A DNA stretch of 64,000 nt from assembly GCA_024281135.1 (NCBI GenBank), contig JAMXLG010000047.1:27621-91620 (forward strand), read 5' to 3'. This stretch comes from Vulcanimicrobiia bacterium (GTDB lineage: Bacteria > Eremiobacterota > Eremiobacteria > Baltobacterales > Baltobacteraceae). Made by a program: the position numbers and the translations under genes. The notes under the pieces were generated by a model. The model saw nothing but the letters and a program-made list of their open reading frames with translations, searched no databases and was not told where the DNA came from. Each line of letters starts with the position of its first letter. Positions within the stretch are counted from its first letter, which is position 1. This document shows, in pieces, positions 8,903 through 16,666 of the stretch.

Positions 8903-10285
8903 GTGAAGACGCGGAGGTCGCTCTTCCAGATTCCGGCCTCTTTTGTCATGACCGCGTTCCTCGCAATCGCGGTTGTGGTGGCCGTTCAGGGAGCATTCGC
9001 CACACGCGCCCAACTCGCACAGACGTTCGCGCGGCAGTCGGAGATCGTTCAAGCGCAGCTTGCCTTGGAAGAGATGCGCCGGTTGCAAATCGACGCGGAA
9101 AGTTCCGTGCGTGGATATTCACTTACCCGCGATCCGTTCTACAAGCAGCAATACGCGAATATCGAGACGGATTTCGACGCCAAAGCGGCTTCCGTTCGCG
9201 CGACGATGTCGGCCGCCGGCCTCACCGGCGCCGTACGCTCGCTGGACGATTACATTTCGTTGCAGCAAAATTGGCGCACGAAAATAGCCGAGCCGTTGCT
9301 TGCCCACCCGGGCCGTGACGTCACTGTCATCGATAAGCGCAACAAGGCGTTTACCGACTTCGAGAACCGAAGCGTTCAGCTCATCCGCGCGTCACTCGCC
9401 GATGCATACGACCGCTTGGCTAGAACGGCACAAGAGCAGGTCAACGTCAACGCGTACTCACGTGCGTTCTGGTTGATCGTCCTCGGCTTGTTGGCGATTC
9501 TGCTCAACGGTTTCCGTTCGCGATTGGTGAGCGAACTCGAAGAGGAACGGACAACGACCGAGACGCTGCAAAAAGCGTTTCGCTCCGAAGCAGCACCGCT
9601 TCCGAATTGCGAAGTCGGAAGCTCGTATCTTGCGGCAAGCAGCCATCTAGCGGTAGGCGGCGACGTCTTCGACGTCTATCGTCTTTCCGATACACTGGCC
9701 CTCGTCTTTATAGCGGACGTCAGCGGCAAGGGCGTCGACGCGGCGGTCCTCACCGCGTTTATCAAGTTCACCATTCGCGGCATCGCTCTCCGCCGCCGTG
9801 ATCCCGGTGCGATGCTCGCCGAATTCAACACGGCGTTTTCGCAGACGGTCGAGAATCCGTATCTCTTCGTGTCTATGTTCGTGGGCGTGCTTGACACGGA
9901 AACACTGCAGCTCCGCTATGCTAGCGCCGGGCACGATTCCGCATTTATTCGACGCGCGACGGGCCTGATGGCGCAGCTCGCTGTAACCGGCCCGGTCCTC
10001 GGCGTGATGGAAGAGCCGTTCGAAACAAAGACGCTGCATCTCGAGGACATGGACACTCTCGTGCTCGCAACCGACGGACTGACCGAAGCGCGAGACCGTA
10101 ATGGGAAGCAACTGCAAGAAGCGGGCGCCATGCGTCTCATCGCCGCGAGCAACGCACAGCCGCAATTGCTCGCCGACGAACTCGTCGCCAAAGTCCGCAC
10201 GATGGGCGGAAACGAGATCCGCGACGACCTGGCCGTTCTCGCGATTCGCGTGCACGAAGCGGAGGTCGTCAATGAAGACGACTAG
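8903..10285 (+). CDS. CHASE3-domain membrane PP2C/SpoIIE-type phosphatase
   Basis: 460 residues. A first transmembrane helix (about 10-33) leads into a periplasmic all-helical CHASE3 sensor (about 35-180, with the conserved ESSVRGYSLTRDPFY region). A second helix (about 187-203) and a short coiled linker follow, then a SpoIIE/RsbU PP2C domain (about 235-455) with GGDVFDVY, FIADVSGKGVDAA, LRYASAGHD, LATDGLTEA and the metal-binding IRDDLAVLAIR. Such enzymes dephosphorylate anti-anti-sigma proteins in partner-switching stress pathways. The start is GTG 8903; TTG 8900 is possible, and ATG 8948 would remove the first helix. No partner STAS or anti-sigma gene is adjacent. Confidence 0.9.
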   Translation: MKTRRSLFQIPASFVMTAFLAIAVVVAVQGAFATRAQLAQTFARQSEIVQAQLALEEMRRLQIDAESSVRGYSLTRDPFYKQQYANIETDFDAKAASVRATMSAAGLTGAVRSLDDYISLQQNWRTKIAEPLLAHPGRDVTVIDKRNKAFTDFENRSVQLIRASLADAYDRLARTAQEQVNVNAYSRAFWLIVLGLLAILLNGFRSRLVSELEEERTTTETLQKAFRSEAAPLPNCEVGSSYLAASSHLAVGGDVFDVYRLSDTLALVFIADVSGKGVDAAVLTAFIKFTIRGIALRRRDPGAMLAEFNTAFSQTVENPYLFVSMFVGVLDTETLQLRYASAGHDSAFIRRATGLMAQLAVTGPVLGVMEEPFETKTLHLEDMDTLVLATDGLTEARDRNGKQLQEAGAMRLIAASNAQPQLLADELVAKVRTMGGNEIRDDLAVLAIRVHEAEVVNEDD

Positions 10286-10676
10286 CGCCGTGCTCTTCGC
10301 CTTTGCGATGCTCCTCGTGTGCTTCGGCGTTGCGCAGTCGGACTGCCGTCTGCGGGCCGGGGATAAGGTCGTGCTTTACGGAACGACGGACGATCCCGAC
10401 GTCTTCATTTGGGATTCGCGTTTCCGCCTACGCGACTACGCCGGCGGATCGTTTGATGAAATGAATGCGTTGTTGCCGCACGCCGTACTCGCGCGTCCCG
10501 GAACGCGTGCCGTCGTCGAAAGCTGCGTGAGCAACTTCGTGCAATCGAAATACTTTACGAACCCTGATGACGCGATCGGCGTTCGAATCCTCGGTGGTCC
10601 GCTCAGCGGTCAGCGTGGTTGGGTCCTTGGCACAAGCGCGCGCGACTTAACGCATCCCGTCAGCGTGCACCATTAG
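10272..10676 (+). CDS. Small secreted protein of unknown function
   Basis: 134 residues with a clear signal peptide (MKTTSAVLFAFAMLLVCFG, cleavage near AQS). The mature part has AGDKVVLYG and a C-terminal GVRILGGPLSGQRGWVLG segment that looks like a small beta-barrel of the SH3 type; this is inference from pattern. Two cysteines (DCRL and ESCVSN) could form a disulfide. It overlaps the end of the phosphatase gene by 14 bases, so it is probably translated from the same message and may be connected with the periplasmic sensing side of that protein. I do not recognise a named family. Confidence 0.7.
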   Translation: MKTTSAVLFAFAMLLVCFGVAQSDCRLRAGDKVVLYGTTDDPDVFIWDSRFRLRDYAGGSFDEMNALLPHAVLARPGTRAVVESCVSNFVQSKYFTNPDDAIGVRILGGPLSGQRGWVLGTSARDLTHPVSVHH

Positions 10677-10678
10677 CG

Positions 10679-11425
10679 CTACGTGTATTTTACGTCACTA
10701 AAATCTATCGTTACCATGAGCATCTGCAGGATAGGACGCCGATCCGGTCCGCGGGTATAAGCTCGGCGCTTGGTAGGTAATGTTATCCCGTCTACGGTGA
10801 TGTAATCCGACGTCAGTTGTGCAGCAGGGAAACCGCCGGCGATGTTAACGCTATAGTCGTGCCGGCGAAGCATAAAGTCTTCGCCGAAGAAAAAGTCTTG
10901 AATAGCACTGTGCGTCTCGATTGAGCCGGGGAAGTATGCGCGTAACACGCGCCACGTTTCGCGGTCCTCTTGCCACGGCTCCGCCTCTTCAACCGAAACG
11001 CCGTTCATCGCCAGAAGAAACGGCGTCGTAAGATACGTCCACACCGCTTCGCCGTTGAAATACGCTCGGTGTAGCGGGTCCCCAGGCGTCTGCATCTGAT
11101 GGCCTGCGAATGAATCTTTCGGTGCTCGCCGCTCCGCTATTAGCGTTCCATCGAGCTTTTCGATCGCGGTACGGTCGGGAGTAAACGTCGCACGCTGATC
11201 GGGAGATCCGTATGGAGTGATCGACGTGCGTTCCTCGTGGAGCCACGCCGTCATGCGTCGTGGTGCCGGGTCCTGAATCGTGCCTTTGAACGCGAAGAAG
11301 CCGCCCCCGCTCACAATCGTTGCCTCGACTTTTTCCAATGCGTTCCAACGATCCAGCCCGCCGTGAGCATCTAACACGCCGGCGAGGAGCTTGTTGCGCG
11401 TTGCGTCCACTGGTGTCGTCAACAT
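10679..11425 (-). CDS. Hypothetical protein, outer-membrane-lipoprotein-carrier-like fold suspected
   Basis: 248 residues, without a signal peptide or membrane helix. Visible features are a helical N-terminus (LDAHGGLDRWNALEKVEATI) followed by alternating beta-type sequence with repeated substrate-like phrases such as FKGTIQDPAPRRMTAWL, FNGEAVWTYLTTPF and HDYSVNIAGGFPAAQLTSDYITVDGI. This N-terminal GG-LDRW plus antiparallel beta pattern is seen in LolA/LppX-like proteins, but the resemblance is general and no function is claimed. It converges on the secreted protein gene two bases away and is divergent from the sigma-factor cluster. Confidence 0.75.
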   Translation of the reverse strand: MLTTPVDATRNKLLAGVLDAHGGLDRWNALEKVEATIVSGGGFFAFKGTIQDPAPRRMTAWLHEERTSITPYGSPDQRATFTPDRTAIEKLDGTLIAERRAPKDSFAGHQMQTPGDPLHRAYFNGEAVWTYLTTPFLLAMNGVSVEEAEPWQEDRETWRVLRAYFPGSIETHSAIQDFFFGEDFMLRRHDYSVNIAGGFPAAQLTSDYITVDGITLPTKRRAYTRGPDRRPILQMLMVTIDFSDVKYT

Positions 11426-11480
11426 GGCCTTTCACCTCGCACGAATGGGATAGTCAGAAAAGACCGCCCTATGCCGGACT

Positions 11481-11499
11481 ATCGCACGATCCGTGCGAT
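11481..11499. promoter_or_regulatory. Perfect inverted repeat between divergent genes
   Basis: Eight-base arms ATCGCACG and CGTGCGAT separated by three bases, in the 188-base gap between the hypothetical gene (minus) and the small ORF/sigma-factor cluster (plus). No T-run follows, so it is better read as an operator or transcript hairpin than a terminator. Confidence 0.4.
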
Positions 11500-11554
11500 G
11501 GCGCCCTACCACGCTACTCCGCGATACTTGCTGCGTGGCCCGGAAGGTCAGGCT

Positions 11555-11575
11555 GTAACCGTAACTGTTCGTAAC
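11555..11575 (+). repeat. Three GTAAC repeats upstream of the sigma-factor cluster
   Basis: GTAAC occurs at 11555, 11561 and 11571 within 21 bases, about 40 bases before the small ORF at 11614. The block TGTAACC resembles the -35 element of some ECF promoters, so autoregulation by the downstream sigma factor is possible, but no convincing -10 could be fixed. Confidence 0.3.
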
Positions 11576-11613
11576 TGCCTCTTGAAGTTCTGGCCCATTA
11601 GAATGTGAGAGCG

Positions 11614-11763
11614 ATGGGTATTCAAATTTTCCCAAATGTAAAAGAAGCCATTAGCGCCGGCTTCACGATCGAATCGCCGATTCCTGATTCGGAGGGATTC
11701 CTCCACGCACGTATTCACACGGCAGCAGGATGGGCTTTAGCCCTCGTTCGTTCGACGAGCTAG
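11614..11763 (+). CDS. Small ORF (49 residues) directly before an ECF sigma factor
   Basis: ATG 11614 follows a GAGA stretch and reads 49 codons to TAG 11761, five bases before the GTG of the sigma-factor gene. The peptide begins MGIQIFPNVKEAISAGFTIE, continues PIPDSEGFLHARIH and ends TAAGWALALVRSTS. Codon use looks like its neighbours, and the tail is amphipathic and hydrophobic. Its position and length suggest a small conserved partner or a translational-coupling leader of the sigma operon. I recognise no family. Confidence 0.5.
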   Translation: MGIQIFPNVKEAISAGFTIESPIPDSEGFLHARIHTAAGWALALVRSTS

Positions 11764-11767
11764 TGTC

Positions 11768-12307
11768 GTGGTTGATTCGGTTCTTACCGACTTCGAGCAG
11801 ATCGTACGCCGCCACGAGCGTAAGTTAACGATGTTTGCGCTCGGCATAGTCCACAATTCCGAGGATGCGGAAGAGGTGGTTCAGGACGCGTTCGTACGCG
11901 CCTATCGTGCTCTGAAGTGCATGCCGGCGGAGAAACGAAACAGCCTTGCGCTGACGCCGTGGCTGTTCGTGATAACGCGGAACGTTGCACTCAATCGATT
12001 CCTTCGAAAACGCCCGCCGCTCGTTTCGCTTGATGCGATCATCGATCGGACTGACTCGCCGTATCGGACCGACCAGACACCGGAGTTCTATGTGGAGCAG
12101 CACGAAAATCGTGAGCTGGTTGAGGCGGCAATTAGCGAAGTGCCGGCGCATCTCCGACCTGCTGCTAGGATGCGGTTTCTACATGGATTGAAAATCATGG
12201 AGATCGCCCAACGCCTCAGGCAGCCCGTAGGCACCGTAAAGTCGCATGTCCATCGCGCCACGCTTATCATGCGCCGACGCTTACAACCGGACCTCAACGC
12301 CGCGTAA
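11768..12307 (+). CDS. ECF-type RNA polymerase sigma factor
   Basis: 179 residues from GTG 11768. Region 2 is seen in LTMFALGIVHNSEDAEEVVQDAFVRAYRAL (core binding and -10 recognition) with the LTPWLFVITRNVALNRFLRK helix. Region 4 is LRPAARMRFLHGLKIMEIAQ and LRQPVGTVKSHVHRATLIMRRRL, a helix-turn-helix for -35 recognition. There is no sigma region 1 or 3, as usual for extracytoplasmic-function factors. A recognisable zinc-type anti-sigma is absent; the next two small genes are candidates for that role by position only. Confidence 0.93.
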   Translation: MVDSVLTDFEQIVRRHERKLTMFALGIVHNSEDAEEVVQDAFVRAYRALKCMPAEKRNSLALTPWLFVITRNVALNRFLRKRPPLVSLDAIIDRTDSPYRTDQTPEFYVEQHENRELVEAAISEVPAHLRPAARMRFLHGLKIMEIAQRLRQPVGTVKSHVHRATLIMRRRLQPDLNAA

Positions 12308-12316
12308 GTCCGAAGG

Positions 12317-12646
12317 ATGATGCAAGAAAACATTGACGCGATTGAGCGCTTTGCGAACGATCTGTCTGCCGTGGGGGCCGCGAAGCCATGTATCATCGAC
12401 GCGGTACGTCTCTACGTCGCTGCGCTGTTTGAACCGTCGGACGAAACATGGGGTCGTCTCTACCGGTTTGTTTCCCAAACGCTTCAACAATGGCGGGGCG
12501 AGCCGATTGAACCTACCGCGGCGCAACGTCTCTTCGCGCTCATCGACGACGACTTCGGCCGGAAAGTCGTTGACCCGCTAGTTCGCGCACACTTGCGCGA
12601 GATGCTGCTGCATCACAGCTCGCTTCGTAAACAGCGCGTTCCGTGA
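12317..12646 (+). CDS. Hypothetical protein downstream of the ECF sigma factor
   Basis: 109 residues, mostly predicted helical, no membrane segment and no HxxxCxxC zinc anti-sigma motif. It begins MMQENIDAIERFANDL nine bases after the sigma-factor stop, and its last codons overlap the start of the next gene by four bases (GTGA). Operon position makes a regulator of the sigma factor plausible; the sequence itself does not show it. Confidence 0.65.
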   Translation: MMQENIDAIERFANDLSAVGAAKPCIIDAVRLYVAALFEPSDETWGRLYRFVSQTLQQWRGEPIEPTAAQRLFALIDDDFGRKVVDPLVRAHLREMLLHHSSLRKQRVP

Positions 12647-12870
12647 CCCAGCCGCAACTAAATGCGCGCTTCATCGCAATGGTGGCGGACGGAGACCTTC
12701 GATTGGTAGACGTTACTACAGAGGGCCCGCGCTTCGAATACACGCGGCAAGGCCGTAAACGATGGTGCCCCACCAAACGCCGCAAGAGCAATCTGCTAAT
12801 CATCACGGTATTACTGATCGTGGCGTGGTGGATCGCAACGTACGCTGTTCTAGTTTGGCGTGGACACTGA
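12643..12870 (+). CDS. Small single-helix membrane protein in the sigma-factor operon
   Basis: 75 residues from GTG 12643. The first 45 residues are soluble and charged; a basic cluster (QGRKRWCPTKRRKS) precedes one transmembrane helix (NLLIITVLLIVAWWIATYAV). By the positive-inside rule the soluble part faces the cytoplasm. Coupled to the previous gene by a four-base overlap. A cytoplasmic domain anchored by one helix next to an ECF factor is the layout of membrane anti-sigma factors, but it is unusually short. Its end overlaps the convergent btuD gene by 21 bases. Confidence 0.6.
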   Translation: MTQPQLNARFIAMVADGDLRLVDVTTEGPRFEYTRQGRKRWCPTKRRKSNLLIITVLLIVAWWIATYAVLVWRGH

Positions 12871-13626
12871 GGCAAAGACGCGCGGTCCTGCCGCCGTGTC
12901 GATTCGCTCCACAGCAATTCCGTATGCGGATTCAATCAGCGGCGGAAGCATGACCGCATCCGGCGCGTCAAAGGCGAGCATCCGTTCGGAGCCGAGCAAC
13001 ATCAGCCGGCCCGCATAGGCTGCTGCATCGTTAAGATCGTGCAGCACGCAGATGACCGCGCGTCCTTCGCCGGCGAGGCGTTTGAGCAAGGCGAGAATTT
13101 CGTGTGCGACGCGGACGTCGAGATGGCTCGTCGGTTCATCGAGAAGAAGAACGGGCGTTTGTTGCGCGAGACCCATCGCGATCCACACGCGTTGGCGTTC
13201 ACCGCTCGAGAGTGTCGTAAGGAGGCGGTCGGCGAACGGTGTCATTTGAACCGCATCGAGCGCCGCCGCGACGACGGCTTCGTCTTCCTCGGTCGTGCGC
13301 CATTGCCACCATGCATGATGCGAGAAACGCCCTATCGCGACGACGTCGCGCACGCGTAGCGCTTCGCTCATTACGTCGTCGCTCGTGACGAACGCGATGT
13401 GTTTGGCGCGGGTTGCGGGTGTCATCGCCCCAAGTGAAGCGCCGTCGATCGAGACACAACCTGATTCGGCGTGGGCCAGGCCTGAGAGCACACGGAGCAA
13501 CGTCGTTTTGCCGACGCCGTTTGCGCCGAGCACGGCAATAAATTCGCCGGGTTCGATACGTGCGTTGATATCGCGTACGAGCGTTTTTCCGCCTGCGGCA
13601 ATGGTGACATGTTGTAGATCGATCAC
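12850..13626 (-). CDS. btuD: Vitamin B12 ABC importer ATPase (BtuD-like)
   Basis: 258 residues from GTG 13626. Walker A GANGVGKTT, signature LSSGERQRVWIAMGLAQ, Walker B VLLLDEPTSHLD and an H-loop in CVLHDLNDAA mark an iron-siderophore/B12-class ABC ATPase. The start overlaps the stop of the FecCD permease by four bases. The cobalamin riboswitch upstream of the same operon makes corrinoid the likely substrate, by context rather than by sequence of the ATPase itself. The C-terminus (FDAPDAVMLPPLIESAYGI) is the usual extension of this subfamily. Confidence 0.88.
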   Translation of the reverse strand: MIDLQHVTIAAGGKTLVRDINARIEPGEFIAVLGANGVGKTTLLRVLSGLAHAESGCVSIDGASLGAMTPATRAKHIAFVTSDDVMSEALRVRDVVAIGRFSHHAWWQWRTTEEDEAVVAAALDAVQMTPFADRLLTTLSSGERQRVWIAMGLAQQTPVLLLDEPTSHLDVRVAHEILALLKRLAGEGRAVICVLHDLNDAAAYAGRLMLLGSERMLAFDAPDAVMLPPLIESAYGIAVERIDTAAGPRVFASVSTPN

Positions 13627-14606
13627 GCGCGCTGCTCCACGCTGCGCGTGTAGAGATACAGAAATGCGGGCACACCGATAAACGCCAGCAGGACGCCGAT
13701 CGGAAGTTCCGATGGTGCAATGACGCTGCGCGCGATGGCGTCGGCGACGCTGCAGAGCGCCGCACCGAGAAAAATACATGCGGGCAGTGTCGCCCGAGCG
13801 TCCGATCCGACGAACCGCCGCGCGATGTGCGGGACGATCAAACCGACGAAGCCGACCATGCCGGCCAGTGTCACGCTTGCCGCCGCGAGAAGCGTTGCGC
13901 TCGCGAGAATCGTCCACTGCGCGCGCTCGACATTGAGTCCCACGGTTCGCGCCCGAATATCTCCGATGCGCAAGGCGTTGAGCGCGGGTATTGACAGCGC
14001 AGCGAGCAGTAATCCCACGGCGAGGTACGGCAGTGCGAACCCAAGGTCGTTCCAACCGCGCCCGGCCATCGATCCGGCGAGCCATGCGAGGATCTGTTGC
14101 GCCGCATCGAGCGATGTCGATCGCGCGATCGCAAATGCGATCACAGCCGAGAAGAACGCCGAAATCGACACGCCGGCCAGAATCAGCCGGTACGCGTCGA
14201 GGCCGCTGCCGCGTCGTGCCAGCGCCGCAACGAGAATCGCTGTCGCGAGACCGGCGATGAATCCGATAGCGGGGAGCACCGGTGCGGCGATACCGGCCAA
14301 AATGGAGAGCGCAATCGCTGCTGCGGCGCCGGCGCTTACGCCGGTGAGATACGGATCGACGAGCGGATTGCGAAGCATGCCTTGCATGAGCGCACCGGCG
14401 ACGGATAACGCCGCGCCCACGGTTGCGGCAATTACCACTCGCGGCATGCGTAGCTGCCATACGATCGTTGCAACGTCGCTTGTCGCATGTGGATGTACGA
14501 GCGCGCGCAAAACGCTGGCGGGGTCCAGAAACGATCCGCCGGCGAGCAGGCTCGCAGCGCACGCGACCAGCGCGAGCACCGCGAGCGCCGCTACGCGCAA
14601 GGCCAT
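13623..14606 (-). CDS. btuC: Vitamin B12 ABC importer permease (BtuC/FecCD family)
   Basis: 327 residues with about ten hydrophobic helices. Family landmarks include WQLRMPRVVIAATVGAALSVAGALMQ (the R(M/L)PR motif), NPLVDPYLTGVSAGA and GFVGLIVPHIARRFVGSD, which forms the coupling helix contacting the ATPase. FecCD permeases import siderophores, haem or B12. It starts one base into the TonB-receptor stop (TGATG) and ends overlapping btuD, so all three minus-strand genes sit behind the cobalamin riboswitch. B12 is therefore the inferred substrate. Confidence 0.9.
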   Translation of the reverse strand: MALRVAALAVLALVACAASLLAGGSFLDPASVLRALVHPHATSDVATIVWQLRMPRVVIAATVGAALSVAGALMQGMLRNPLVDPYLTGVSAGAAAAIALSILAGIAAPVLPAIGFIAGLATAILVAALARRGSGLDAYRLILAGVSISAFFSAVIAFAIARSTSLDAAQQILAWLAGSMAGRGWNDLGFALPYLAVGLLLAALSIPALNALRIGDIRARTVGLNVERAQWTILASATLLAAASVTLAGMVGFVGLIVPHIARRFVGSDARATLPACIFLGAALCSVADAIARSVIAPSELPIGVLLAFIGVPAFLYLYTRSVEQRA

Positions 14607-16429
14607 CAGTGCGCGATCAACTGCACGGTGAACGTGCGTCCCGGCATCGGATATCCGCTCACCTCGGCGTACTGTGCGTTGCCGAAGTTATACGCGTGCA
14701 ATGCAAGCAACGTTCGCGGCATGACGCGCAGACGTACGAAGGCGTCGCTGGTTGTGTACTCCGCTGACTGGGCGAACGGCGGAAGCGTCGGATCGAACGG
14801 TTGACGTTGTCCCGCAACCCGTACCGAGATGCCGCCGTCGGAAAAGAGACCGCGGTTGGGCCCGGTGAACGTAAGAAGTCCGTTGACCGTCAGCACCGGA
14901 TCGTTCGGAAGGCGCGTGTTGAGATAAACGTCCTCGGCACGATACAGATCCGTGGCGTTGAATCCGAACGTGATGCCGTGTGTCGGCAGCGTCTGCGTCT
15001 CAAACGTAAAGCCCTGCATGCGTGCTTGTGCGACGTTCTCCGGTGCGAAGTTGTCGTTCGGGTTCGCGATAATAAGGTTGTGCGTGTAGTTAGTAAACCA
15101 TGTAAGCGTCGTCCCACCGAGTACATTGTCAAAGCGAACGCTCACGTCGCCGACGGTTGCGCGCTCAGCCGCGAGATTCGGGTTTCCGTAATTCGGGAAA
15201 TACAGTTCGCTCGCGTTCGGCGCGCGGAAGGCCGATGCCGCATTCAATTTCAACGATACGCCGTTTCCGAGTTCGGTGCGTAAACCCAGTGACGGCGAGA
15301 TTTCGCCGCCGAGCGATCCGTCACGTTCACCGCGCAGCCCGACGTAAAGATCGCCGGAATGCAAGGCCCAATTTTCTTGACCGTACACTGCGGTTTGCGC
15401 CATCGCGTTGTACGAAACGTCCGTCGGCGTGCCACCGCCGTCATCGCTACGCACGTTGCCGCGCGAGAGGTCGACGCCGTAAATCAGCCGCGATGAAGCT
15501 CCGGAGACCGTGTTGCGAAACGCGAGATCAGTCCGTGTTTCCGTACTAACCGCTTGCGTCGCGAAAAAGCAATTAGAGTCGATCGCAGCGTCGCATCCGA
15601 AGGCGATGCTCTGCCGTGATCCGCCCAGTTGGAGCGTCGGTAACGATTGCGCGCCACGCAGCGAAAACGTCAATGACCCGGTATTATTCGTGTCGCCTTC
15701 GCGGCTCGTCGGAGACTCAAAACCGTATGGTCCCGGCGCCCCGAGATTGTCGCTCTCCAGCGTGCCGCGAAACGCTACCCCGACTTTGCCGAGCGTGCGA
15801 TCGAATCCGAGCCGCGCGGTCGTTGCTTGATAGTCGCTGTTGACGCGGTAATCGTTGTTCGCTGTGATCCGTTCGAGCGAGAAGCCTTTACCCTGCGCTT
15901 GCAACTGCGTGTCATCGAACGTTCCGTACAGTACGCTCTCCGTCGGGCCGGCGTTTTGGGCATCGGTGATGATGTTGATGATGCCGCCGATGGCGCCCGT
16001 TCCGTAGAGCGTCGAGCCACCGCCTTCGACGACTTCGATGCGCCGGACGCCGCTCGTGGAGATCGTACCGAATTGCACGGAGTTCGAGAACTCACCCGGC
16101 GCCGGAAGTCCATCCATCAACACGAGCACCTGCGCGGAACTGCTTCCACGAATGCCGTACGAAACGTTGCTACCGATTCCACCGTATCGATTGATCTCGA
16201 CGCCGGGAATATCGGCGAGCGCGTCGCCCACGGTGCGGTATCCGCGCCGCGCAATGTCGGCAGCGGTTACGACGTACGTCGTGCGAGTCGTTGAACGCAG
16301 CGTTTCATCGGCGCGGTCGCTCGTGACGACGTGCGTGATCTCGGGCGGAGCCGACGGCGATGCAGATGGAGATGGGGAAACAACGGTAACGGCTGCGGCC
16401 ATGACGCGCAGCGCATCAAAAATGAACAT
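14606..16429 (-). CDS. btuB: TonB-dependent outer-membrane corrinoid receptor (BtuB-like)
   Basis: 607 residues. A signal peptide (MFIFDALRVMAAAVTVV) and a short Ser/Pro stretch lead to a TonB-box-like ITHVVTSDR. The plug domain includes RGYRTVGDALADIPGVEI, RGSSSAQVLVLMDG and GSTLYGTGAIGGIINIIT, and a 22-strand type barrel ends in GYPMPGRTFTVQLIAH, the classical aromatic C-terminal strand. Start ATG 16429 has an AGGAAG ribosome-binding site at 16438-16443. A cobalamin riboswitch directly upstream identifies B12 or a related corrinoid as ligand. It is followed by btuC and btuD. Confidence 0.92.
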   Translation of the reverse strand: MFIFDALRVMAAAVTVVSPSPSASPSAPPEITHVVTSDRADETLRSTTRTTYVVTAADIARRGYRTVGDALADIPGVEINRYGGIGSNVSYGIRGSSSAQVLVLMDGLPAPGEFSNSVQFGTISTSGVRRIEVVEGGGSTLYGTGAIGGIINIITDAQNAGPTESVLYGTFDDTQLQAQGKGFSLERITANNDYRVNSDYQATTARLGFDRTLGKVGVAFRGTLESDNLGAPGPYGFESPTSREGDTNNTGSLTFSLRGAQSLPTLQLGGSRQSIAFGCDAAIDSNCFFATQAVSTETRTDLAFRNTVSGASSRLIYGVDLSRGNVRSDDGGGTPTDVSYNAMAQTAVYGQENWALHSGDLYVGLRGERDGSLGGEISPSLGLRTELGNGVSLKLNAASAFRAPNASELYFPNYGNPNLAAERATVGDVSVRFDNVLGGTTLTWFTNYTHNLIIANPNDNFAPENVAQARMQGFTFETQTLPTHGITFGFNATDLYRAEDVYLNTRLPNDPVLTVNGLLTFTGPNRGLFSDGGISVRVAGQRQPFDPTLPPFAQSAEYTTSDAFVRLRVMPRTLLALHAYNFGNAQYAEVSGYPMPGRTFTVQLIAH

Positions 16430-16437
16430 GATCCGGT

Positions 16438-16455
16438 CTTCCTTTTCGCGAGGAA
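16438..16455 (-). promoter_or_regulatory. Ribosome-binding-site hairpin of btuB
   Basis: On the minus strand TTCCT (16451-16455) pairs with AGGAA (16439-16443), which is the btuB Shine-Dalgarno eight bases before ATG 16429. The hairpin lies just 3' of the cobalamin aptamer and would let ligand binding block translation. No T-run terminator is present, so control is probably translational. Confidence 0.55.
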
Positions 16456-16466
16456 CGTGATGCTGC

Positions 16467-16611
16467 GGTCTGTGCTGGTATCCTGACTTGCGGATCGTTA
16501 CCGTCGTGCTCCAAGTCTTCCGACTCCCTAGGGAGTTGTGACGAAGGAGCGGCTCCCCGCATACAGTGGCGCGACCGTGCCGGCATTTCACCGGCTTCCC
16601 GCGCACAAACC
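16467..16611 (-). ncRNA. Cobalamin riboswitch
   Basis: Read on the minus strand, the closing stem P1 is GGTTTGTGC (16603-16611) with GCACAGACC (16467-16475). Inside it are the conserved GGGAAGCCGGTGAAATGCCGG block, the CGCCACTGTA segment, and near the 3' end AAGTCAGGATACC, a form of the B12 box. These landmarks occur in order with the expected spacing for the AdoCbl-class aptamer. It controls btuB-btuC-btuD. The divergent btuF promoter must lie in the same region. Confidence 0.92.
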
Positions 16612-16666
16612 TGACCGCGCCACTTTGGCACAGGCGCCCGCGCGGACCTGCTGGAAACAGCGGCGC

